64,000 nt of DNA, taken from the NCBI GenBank assembly GCA_018894105.1, contig CM032127.1:2761001-2825000 (forward strand), written 5' to 3'. The stretch comes from Jacaranda mimosifolia (Eukaryota; Streptophyta; Magnoliopsida; Lamiales; Bignoniaceae). The notes beneath the pieces were generated by a model. It saw nothing but the letters and a program-made list of their open reading frames with translations. It searched no databases and was not told the DNA's origin. The position numbers and the translations under genes were made by a program. Positions within the stretch are counted from its first letter, which is position 1. Each line of letters begins with the position of its first letter. Shown one piece after another: positions 1-9,562 of this stretch.

Positions 1-194
1 ATTAAAGTGTCTGTTGTATCCCATGATCTTGCCATTTATCAATCATTTTTGCTTTGTTTTAGACCATAATTTTCCATCTTCCAGTGTGGCAAAGATCACC
101 AGTTTTGTCCAAACAGCCTGAAGGACAAAGGGATTGTCTTTTTTTTTTTTTTTTGAATTTTTTTTTTATGTTCTATTTGCACTTTTGTTTATAG

Positions 195-705
195 GTATAT
201 CCCGGGATCCAACGGCTAAGGCATCAATCAGTTGAATTTGTGGATGGAAGAAGAGAAAATTTTGATGCAATAGTCCTAGCAACTGGTTACAAAAGCAATG
301 TACCATGTTGGCTAAAGGTAGTTCTACTTTCTATGGTCCCTTTTTGTGAAATGTAGTTTCTTGAATCTGTACACTTTGCAAGTTCAAAGTACTTGATTAA
401 AAGAAAAAAAGAAGAAGAGGGCATGTTTGGCTGATGATGAGTTGCAATTGTTTTGTTCCCTTGATCAGGAAAGTGAGATGTTTTCTGAGAAAGATGGGCT
501 CCCAAAAAGGCCATTCCCAAATGGCTGGAAAGGGCAATGTGGGCTATACGCAGTGGGGTTCACCAAACGCGGCCTTCTTGGGGCATCCATGGATGCTAAG
601 AACATTGCAGCTGATATTGAGAGCTGCTGGAGGGCAGAAGCAAAACATCCCTCAGCCATTTCTTGGCCATATTCCATGCAAAAACATATAGTTTCTGATT
701 ATTGA
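195..705 (+). CDS. YUC: YUCCA-type flavin monooxygenase, 3' part (last two exons)
   Basis: This is the C-terminal end of an indole-3-pyruvate monooxygenase of the YUCCA family, which makes indole-3-acetic acid from indole-3-pyruvate using FAD and NADPH. Two exons are visible: 195-317 (after TATAG, before GTAGTT) and 469-705 (after GATCAG, stop TGA 703-705), both in phase 0. The first encodes VYPGIQRL and then the family motif [11 protein letters not shown], here [15 protein letters not shown]. The second encodes [33 protein letters not shown] and then a 35-residue tail. The FAD and NADPH GxGxxG motifs and the start lie upstream of the window, so the gene is partial only because of the window edge. 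No frame break is seen in the 119 residues present. Which YUC paralogue it is cannot be told from this fragment. The family assignment is secure. Confidence 0.95.
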
Positions 706-1662
706 TTTGTGGTAGCAAAAAGTGTTTCTTTTCTTTTTCCTTTTTTCGTTTTTTTTTTAAATATAAAAGTAGGGTTTGACTTTGAAGTACCTAAATGGAG
801 AATTTTTGGGGGGTACCAATGTTTGGTACCATAGGAAGCTCCAGCAATGATGAGGATGAAATTGAGGAGGAAGAAACAGTTATGATCACTCATTTCCAAA
901 GGAGGAGGACTTTTAGAGGGAAATTTGGGCTTGGTAGGTTTTGGGACGATGATCAGCCTCAACTCGACTCAATTAGTGTATACATTCTGTACATTGAAAA
1001 ATTTTCTCTAATTTATTAGGGATTGACTTTAGTCGCTAGGTAATTAAATTCTTAGACACAATTGGTCATCGATCGTGTCTACGTATTTATGTTTTTTTTT
1101 TTCTTGTTTCTATTAAGTATTGCATTTGTTGAAAAGGATAACTTCTCATACCTACCCAGTATACTAAATTTAGATTTTACTCAACAGATTGACAGTATTA
1201 AAAAAAAAAAAAGATTTTCCTTTTTAATTTTTTTAGCTCTTCATTTTAAATTTTGGGAATGTATGGAGATGAATTGAAAACCATACCAAAGCATAATTAA
1301 AACATGATGGTGAAATTTTGGTACCAAAGTTGTATATGATCACTACTCACTAGCTCATTTAGTGCAATTTTAAAGACTTTCTGCCAATTTGGATGGTGAA
1401 ATGATTACAATCCCAAGTAGAATATAGGACCACTAAAAATTAAATAAAATGAATGTGCCAGATTGATGAGGTTGTGCCCAAAAAACTGGTATACTTGACT
1501 TTTATTACTGTAGAAAAGTATTAAATGCCCTTCATCATACACACACACACATATATATGTATATGTATGTATATATTTTGTTTAATGATTGCATAACACC
1601 AAAGAAAGTCCACAAAATATCAGAGTGCTGAATTATTTTAAAGTAATTAAGATAGAATATAT

Positions 1663-1839
1663 ATATATATATTTATTTATTCTTTGGACAGGGAATCGTC
1701 CTCAATCTGCTCTAAATATTCACTGTGGCCTCGAATCCATCCCCAATCTAGGGTTCAGATTGGTGAAATCGAGGTTGCTTCAGTCCCACGTCGCCCCTGT
1801 TAGGATCATATGCCAACGCAACTGGGCTCGACGAATAAC
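1663..1839 (-). mobile_element. SINE-like or retroposed insert with 15-bp target duplication
   Basis: About 175 bp of markedly GC-richer sequence is bounded by the direct repeat TAAGATAGAATATAT at 1648-1662 and 1840-1854. On the minus strand the insert ends in an AT-rich tail (AATAAATAAATATAT...), as expected for a target-primed retroposon. The minus strand contains GGATTCGAGGCC, a fair match to the Pol III B box GGTTCGANNCC, but I see no clear A box at normal spacing. It could be a SINE of an unrecognised family or a truncated retrocopy. Confidence 0.45.
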
Positions 1840-4242
1840 TAAGATAGAATATATTTTTATAAGATATATAGAATTATATATATATATAGTAGAAAATATG
1901 TTCAAAAGTGGGAAAGAATGGGGATTATTGTGACTAATCAAGATAGCTAGATAGGTATCATCCCATTATTCACAAAATATTAAATATTCATTTTTTTTTT
2001 TTTTAGCTCAAATCTTTCCCACTCCTAACCAATATTTTAGAATAGTACAACTAAAAAAGTGGGGAAGGAAAGATAGTCCAATATAATATATATATATAAT
2101 ATAATTGGACAAAAATATAATAACACGAGTCTACTTTAAGTGGTACAATTTTGAAAAATAAAATAAAATTTGTACGATTACAAAAGTTGTGATATTTTAA
2201 TTTTAAAAAATATAACACGGGACTGCTTTAAAATTTGTATGATTTTAGAATTTTAGAGGGTCCTTGGATGAGTTATATATAAACTTAAAAAAATTCATTA
2301 TGAAATATTTGAAAGTTTATAAAGTGTTAAAAAGTATTTAATAAATTAAACAAAAATTATAAGATTTCAAAAAAAAAAAAAATGTTATGATGTTATAATT
2401 TTTTTTTTTAAAAAATAAGAAATTCTTGATTTATTTTTAATATTTCAAAAAAGCTTCTTTAATTTTAATTATGTTAATCACAAACGTATCATGAAGAGCT
2501 TATTTCATAAATTTATTTTTATAAAATATTTTAAATAAATTTAAATTGTCACTCTCTTATTATAATTTAACTGCATCAAAAGTTTAGGCCTAGCATTTGT
2601 CAATTCAATGATTGTACGTGTTGCTACTGATATTTGTGATTTAATAATCATACTATATAATATATTTGATTGATTTATTTTTTTTTTGAAAAAAAAAAAG
2701 ACAAAAAGAAAAATAAATTCCGAAGGGTGGCATATCTTGTCATTAAAGTATGTCTCTTTTTAAGTCATCTTTATATAACTGCTTTATTTTTAAGCAGCTT
2801 TTCTCGAGTTTAACCAAACTACTTATTGCTAATTAATATGCATTCAAATAAGATTCCACGTGTCAATCTTGGTGGATTGAGGAGGAACACATAAATAATT
2901 ATATTTTATTATTTTACATAATATTTTTTTTAATTTATTTGGATATCAACATTTGTCATATATATAATGAAGCTATGATTGTTGCTTTTAAAAGTAAGAA
3001 AGAAAGAATTCATTGAACCTGAAAATGGCAGCATTGTATATCCCAAGCATAGGGCACAAGACACATGACCGTTTTGCTTAAAGGCAAAAAAGCATGAATT
3101 AATGTCCTTTAATTGCATTTTTAATTGCAACTTTAATTAACAACTTGTGAAATAATTAATAATGTCCTTTCAATGGTTAATTGATTGTTAATCTTATAAG
3201 AAACTCTTTTAAAGCAATATATAAAAGAGTGTAAATTGTTGTCAATTTGAGTTAATAACATCGTTCTACTCAAACAGTTCGCATCTTCCCAAACATGTCT
3301 ATTTTACCGAGTCTTTCTTCTAGACAAAATCCCAATCATTAGCTTTTTAAACGGATTGAAACTTACCCGATAAAAAAATTTACTAGTTCATCAAGATCTC
3401 AGTCTCCTACCGCTTGTCATCAAATCACTAGTTTTCCTGACCTGCCGATGACACTACACATCCATTAGCTGCCATATATAGTCTTACGACTTTGTAAAGG
3501 CCTATGTTTTTATTAATAATTGTTCGAGCCTGATTATTACAACATTCTTTTTGAAGAATTATTTATTCTTTCAAAGTTTCGTGATTATTTGATCAAGTTC
3601 TTGAAAAAAAACTGTCTTATTCTTCTAAGTATTCTCTACCTATCTACCTGCGTGCATCAGTTTTGACTTTTGCTGGTCAATAATGCCAAGCAAGCAAGGA
3701 TATCCAATGGTTGAGAGCTAACCCAAAATCAATCATGAAATCTGTTGGAATTGCTTGAGTGACCTCCAACAAAAGCTTTCAATGGTCAAACTAGCTATAA
3801 GAGGGCCAAAAAATGGTACCAGTCATCCTCAAATATGAATCAAAACATGAATAACTAAATGGCTATACAAATAAATATAGTGGGATCAGCACATGGTATA
3901 CACGTGTATTAATCTGAAAGTGCCATGTAATCACCATCAACGGCGCACAGTATGGATTAGACTCTGATCAGACATGGATTATTATAGTACTAGTTTACTA
4001 CGAGTTATTATAGTTAATTATAATTCAATCCATTCACCTGTCATTGTAGTGAAAGGGATGCTTGAAGAATTTTAGTCTGAATTTTTATCTTTATATTTCA
4101 GTTTATCTAATGAAGAACATATATCGAGATATTTCGAATACCTCGAATAATCGTTCTTTTTCTATTTGTTGAGAAGGATACAAATGTATTTTTATGAGCT
4201 TTATAATATATATAACCAAAACAATAAAAGGTGATTTTTTTT

Positions 4243-4590
4243 GACGTGGTTGCACCCTATATGAAGCCATAGGTTGGACAGATAGTCCCTGAATCAAAAT
4301 ATGGTGCTGATAACAAATCCAACAATCCCCCCCCCCCCCCAAAAAAAAACTAGCTTGGGGACTCAAATCTATAAACCTCGCTCTGATATTAATTGTTAGG
4401 ATTAAACACTTAATATTATGCTAAAATTTATAGCTGTTAATAGAGACGCAATTTTATTTCCTTATACATTTAGCAACTCAAATCACCGTATAAGACTACA
4501 ATCAGTTTAAGGTGGTTGTGTCCCATAAGTGTCATGAGTTGGGCAATTAGTTCTTGAGTCAAACAATGATGCTGATAAAAAATTCAACAC
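4243..4590. repeat. Two diverged direct copies of an ~80-bp repeat
   Basis: The segments 4243-4325 and 4511-4590 share the order GTGGTTG, then a TTGGACA/TTGGGCA-like block, then GAATCAAA/GAGTCAAA, GTGCTGATAA/ATGCTGATAA and ATCCAACA/ATTCAACA. A run of 14 C lies just after the first copy (4327-4340) and a (TAA)n tract after the second (about 4592-4614). The parent element is not recognised; it is probably a fragment of an old retroelement. Confidence 0.4.
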
Positions 4591-6442
4591 TAATAATAAT
4601 AATAATAATAATAATACTTTTATGTACCTGTTAATAAGAAAGAAGATGCTAATAGAGGTGGCCTTTCGGTTAAAGTCAAATTCGATGTTGGCCACTTAAT
4701 GTGCTTTCTTTGATTGCTAATGCTCTTAAATGGCATAATCTAATTGTCAAGATATTAGTCGGTGTATAATTGGGGGACATGCAACTAATAGAACCACTTT
4801 CACAATTTTAGGCTCACAATTTAATAAGACTTAGGTGAAATGACAAAAATTGAAAAATCAAGTACACTCAATTATTGCGACCTTTTTAAGGTATAGGTTT
4901 ACCATTGAGAAACTAAAACCCATATATCATTGATATTTTGATATATTCCTGTGCTGAATTTTTAATTTAAATGAAAAATATTGAAAATTAATGCTCAATA
5001 CGTCTATTTTTTTAAGTTCAAATTCCACTATTAAGAAGTCGTTCTCATTTCAGAATATAGAAATAAGGAGAACAAGGCAGGAATTCTCTACAAATTATGT
5101 TTTAGAACAATTCAAGAGAAGTGGTGCAGTTTGATAGTGTATTTATTAGAGCTTGTTTGTTTGGGCATATAGGATTAGGCAAGATTTATATACTAACGAT
5201 ATATAAGTTAGAGATGGTATTCAATACTATATAATTTATTGTTTGCTTTTATTTTAGAAATTGATGATATCCCACACTTGACACAATATAATATTTGGTT
5301 GGCAAGATTGCACAATATAATTACACTTTGTAATATCCAAAACGTCCTCACTTATAAGAAAGTAAATTTTCAAAATGATGGTTAGGGTTTTCATATGAGG
5401 GGTAAGAATGACTTTTATTCCTTATCATATCAGATTTAAAAGGATGGAAAATGAATTCAGCCATCTTGGCCTGATCCATAAACCAGCTTGGCCCATGGTA
5501 CCATGTCAGGCCACAAAGGTATCATTGGCCATAAAAATATGAAGCAAACAAAATATAAGACTTGAAAATATATCTATCATGTCTTATCATGTGAAGCAAA
5601 CAAGTCCTTTGGGTATAAAATTTCACAGGTTAAAATCCTGTCATCTCTACCTGTTACTGCTTAGAGGAGGAAGAACGAGAAATCAATTGAGATCAATTCA
5701 AATTTAACGGATATCTTGATATATTGATGTAGCGATTGTTTCTTTAAATCTTGAAGGACAAACAAAGGTACTAATTAGGCCTATGTTCTAATCACATTTT
5801 TTTGGGTGTTCAAGAAAAGATTAAGATTTTTAGAATGATGGGCTTGTTTTGTGTTTAGGCCCAAGTATAGGAGTTGGTAAGGTGCTAGCTAGTCTATACA
5901 TGCTTTTGAGTCACATGCATGCATGCTTTTTAGTTCCCAATGAAAACTAGTACATCACAATAGTGAAAAAGAACATGCATGCTTGCACTTCTCCAACAAG
6001 CTTTGTGTGCCTAGTTTTACAACTATTTCAATAAAAGGATAATCTATTATCTCTTTTTTTTGGTTCGATCCTTTTTGCCCTTTAATTTCTTGGGATAATA
6101 TCTCAAATCCCTTGCAAATTATAATCCAAATAAGCATTTCAACTTGGAAGTGTCTCATTTACCCTTGAACTTTAGCGGATAAGGTTTCGATCTGATTTAT
6201 ACTGAGCTTTCTTGAGATCTTATGAAACGAATAATATAGATATTTTATTTAATAATTTTGAACTTCATATTCACGTAAACAAATGAATCTAAATTAGAAC
6301 ATCCAAAGATGGTCATCAACAAATATAAAGTATTTCACAACTATCAATTTTCTATCAAAAACAATAATAAAATATTGTACACTATTTTAAGATCGTAGCG
6401 GGTCAATAACTTTAAACTATTCAAATAGACTTCAAAGACTAA

Positions 6443-6807
6443 GGGACCGTTTGTTTTTGTTTTCTGGACTCATTTTGATTTTCTGTTGAAAATTAAAATA
6501 GAGAGCTATTAACTTCTTCCCGATTTTCACAGATATTTTCATTTTGAATATATTCTTTTAGAAAAACTCTTACTCTCTTTCCATTTTCACTTTTTATTAT
6601 TTTTCATTTTCACATTTGCATAAATTTTGATACAAAAACACTATATTTTTCAAATACAACTCATTTTCAACTCTATATAATCATTACATTTTAAATAAAA
6701 TATCCAAATAATATTTCGTTTTCAAAAATACTTTTATAATTAACTTTTCACTATTTCTTTTAATCAGAAAATGAAAATGCCTCTACAAAATAAATCCAAA
6801 CGACCTA
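6443..6807. mobile_element. Tourist/Harbinger-like MITE
   Basis: The ends form an imperfect inverted repeat, GGGACCGTTTG at the left and CAAACGACC at the right, and TAA flanks both sides (6440-6442 and 6808-6810). It is AT-rich and non-coding, about 365 bp. The TAA duplication and the G-rich then GTTTG terminus are typical of PIF/Harbinger MITEs. Confidence 0.6.
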
Positions 6808-7261
6808 TAAACTACAACAAAAATAATATCGTAAGTAAAAAATTCATTAAAAATTTCATATTTTGTTACAATATTGCCAAATACCTAATTAGCATTAAAA
6901 ATGAAATCTAGGGTTGAAGTACAAGTACTTTAAAGAAAAATTATCTAAACCACAAATTGTGGTCCTATAAGTACTATGTATTTGACCCCACAAGCTCATC
7001 ATGGGGATGTCTGATATACCCTTTACGTACGACACATGCTGCACATGCAAACTCATCAGGCCATCCAATTTTGATATGATCATCATGATAGTGGAATTAA
7101 CTTTTTTCTCTTCTTTTTTTTTAAATAAAAATAAAACCCCTTTTTTATTTGATTTATTTCTTGTGGTCCTATACAATTTATTGTCTTAACTGTCTTGATA
7201 TATAATTTAAATTTTAAAATGTGTGTTGTATGGGGTGGCTGGGTGGGCGGGTTGGGGGTAT

Positions 7262-7279
7262 GGGGGGGGGGGGGGGGGG
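7262..7279 (+). repeat. Poly-G run of 18
   Basis: Eighteen consecutive G within a G-rich stretch (about 7222-7325) of an otherwise AT-rich region. It could form G-quadruplexes on the plus strand. Its exact length is likely to be unreliable in any assembly. Confidence 0.9.
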
Positions 7280-7677
7280 TTGCTATGGACCATAAGACTG
7301 TGAATTGGGTGTAGGGGGAGGGGTCAACATCAGATCGGATGGTTGGGGAATGTTATTTCACAATGATGATTCATATATTCTTTTATGAAAATAGTACAAA
7401 ATTAATGATTGGGATTAATTCTTGTCATCATGATTTATTTGAGAATGTCTGTCATAAATGAAGGGTTTTGTTTTGTCCATTGGGAATGTATGTATGTGTG
7501 TATTTATGTACGTACTTACGTATGTGTATATATGTATGTGTATATGCGTATGAAAATTTTGTTTTTGGTTTTTATTTTTCAATTTTTGCGGTCCATGGGA
7601 TTTAAATGGTTAGTATGCCAGCAAAGGGTGTGGTGACAGGCCAATTAGTGACTTGAGTTCGACACATTGCCAAGTGG

Positions 7678-7682
7678 GTTTG
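7678..7682. repeat. Target-site duplication GTTTG (left) of copia element
   Basis: GTTTG immediately precedes the 5' LTR and is repeated exactly at 14027-14031, immediately after the 3' LTR. This proves both outer boundaries of the element and a single insertion event. Confidence 0.95.
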
Positions 7683-8559
7683 TGTTGTAATTGACACCTA
7701 TTTATTTGATATTTGGGGCTAATTATATGTTAAAAAGATATTTTATTTCTTTGGATTAGTGCTAATTACTTGCTGAAATTCATAGATGTTTAAAGTGTAA
7801 AGAGGGAATCAAGATAAAGATGTGGGAGCTTGTGAGAATTCAAAACAATTTTGTTTAGTTCTTGTCCCACATAGGAAACAAAGGAAAAGCATGGCATACT
7901 ATACTAATATAAATTGCTAACCAAATTGTCCCACATCGGAAATATAAGAAAGGTATGGTAAACTTCACTAGTATATATATTACTAACATTTCTTGTCCCA
8001 CATGGAAAATTACTTCAAAGGTGCTCCCCTCCTGACGCTTATAAATTAGTTTGCTGAGTGTAGACTAAAAAAAAAAACAACAGATTCTCTTTTATCCCTA
8101 TCATATACTTCTATAATAGTGTTGTTTATCATTTTCTGGCGACTGAGTGGTGATCGAGGTCAAGTTCTTTTGGAATGTACCAAAGGGCTTCTGAAATTGT
8201 CTTATCCTGGAGGAAGTTTCGTTGCACCCTGTGCACTAGTAGAGGCAATAATTTCTTCAAGGCAAATCAGATTCTAGTGATTCAGTTTGAGTTTTGTTAC
8301 GATACAGAACTTTGAGATAAGTTCTAGATTTAGATATACTGATCTTTGTATTTCTGTTCTTATATTCCAAATTGGTATGTTTGCTTTAGTTTATGCTTAT
8401 GTTAAACTAAACTGCAACTGAATAATTTTGGAATATCTGTATTGCCGTTTGCCGTTTTCTAAAATATTTATAATATTATTTTTACAAGCACTGCCCCGTG
8501 ATGATAAATTATTTTATAATTACTTTATAAACTGCTGTTTATAATCTGTACTTCCAACA
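7683..8559 (+). repeat. 5' LTR
   Basis: Starts TGTTGTAATTG and ends CTTCCAACA. It contains three spaced copies of a TTGTCCCACAT-GGAAA motif (near 7861, 7925 and 7991), a TATAAAT box at 8040-8046 and an A-run shortly after, so U3 probably ends near 8070. Compared with the 3' LTR it lacks about 48 bp near 7803. Confidence 0.95.
8040..8046 (+). promoter_or_regulatory. LTR TATA box
   Basis: TATAAAT follows the triple TGTCCCACAT repeat and lies about 25-30 bp before GAGTGTAGAC, the likely transcript start. The same box is present at the equivalent place in the 3' LTR (CTTATAAATTAG near 13502). Confidence 0.6.
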
Positions 8560-8602
8560 ATCTTGAAGAAATTATTTTCCAGTGTTTGTTTAAATTGCTT
8601 AT

Positions 8603-9562
8603 TTGAAAATGGATTCTTCATCTACAAGTGGTTTTGGTGCTGGTTCATTGTTGTCCTCAAGAGTGGACCTTTCTGGCGTGCTAGAAAAGTTTGGGGGCCA
8701 GTTTTTCAAACGTTGGCAACACCGAATGAAAATTTGGTTCCCAATGAAAGGTCTTCTTTCGGTGATTCAGGTGACTAGACATGAACCTACTGATACCGAC
8801 CCCAAAACAGCTGAAATAGCTTAGTGGACTGAGAAAGATTAGTTAGGTCGAGGGATAATTTTGTCGTCACTGTCAAATGTTCTCTTCGATGTATACTGCT
8901 TAGACTCGTACACTGCTAAATCGCTGTGGGAGGAGTTGGACCGGAAATATAATACTAAAGAGCAAGGGCTTGAGAAGTACTCTGTTTCAAAGTTCATGAA
9001 GTATCAGATGGTTGAGGGAAAGTCTGTAACTGAACAAACACATAAACTGATCAATCTTGAGCATGCTCTTGCTGATGCTGAGATGAAACTTCCTGAGAAA
9101 TTTCTGGTCATGTCCATAGTGGATAAATTTCCCAAGTCTTGGGAAAACTTTGGAATGACACTTAAGCATCAGAAAGGGAAGTTGTCCCTAGATGATATTA
9201 TGATTGCCATAAGCATTGAGGAAGAACACCGGAATCAAACTCATGAAGTTCCGATTGAGCACCTACCTAAGGCAAATGTGGTTACTGAAGGGAAAAAATT
9301 TTTTAATAGAATGAACCAAATGAACTCAAACTCTAAAATCATAAATAAAGGCAAAACCAAGGCCAACAAGAAACCAAAAGCAAACAAACCATGCTGGAAT
9401 TGTGGACAGGTAGGCCATTGGGCTAAGGAGTGCCCCTCTGAGAAAGCCAAAGCTAAACCTGAGTCTACTGGGCCAACTCTGGTCAACATGGTTGCGGGGG
9501 AACCTAGTGAAGCTAGGGCTCCAGAAACGACTGTTGATAGGTATGTTTCTTTGAAACCTTAA
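8603..9562 (+). pseudogene. copia GAG region, broken
   Basis: The frame opens with MDSSSTSGFGAG and ends in YVSLKP followed by TAA (9560-9562). In-frame TAG codons at 8822-8824 and 8840-8842 separate a short N-terminal piece from the main part. The main part has the copia GAG (UBN2-type) pattern LWEELDRKYNTKEQGLE and a C-terminal zinc knuckle CWNCGQVGHWAKEC (CX2CX4HX4C), which binds RNA. The TAA at 9560 cuts the reading frame off from the protease that follows in the same frame. It is decayed coding sequence, not a functional gene. Confidence 0.9.

Larger units (their letters stand above)
706..7677. other. Intergenic, AT-rich, repeat-derived
   Basis: No gene is seen. The first few hundred bases are probably the YUC 3' UTR; the ORF at 795-1019 there has low-complexity, non-gene-like content. 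The rest is AT-rich with homopolymers, a GC-rich retroposed-looking insert (1663-1839), a pair of diverged repeats (4243-4590), MITE-like sequences near 5.15-5.6 kb and at 6443-6807, and a G-rich patch at 7222-7325. Confidence 0.6.

Noticed and set aside
795..1019. 74-aa ORF downstream of YUC
   Set aside because: Acidic low-complexity content, no known domain, lies where the YUC 3' UTR is expected; looks like chance.
8822..8842. Programmed stop-codon readthrough in copia GAG
   Set aside because: Two TAG codons close together, plus later stops and frame changes and lost catalytic residues, indicate decay rather than recoding.
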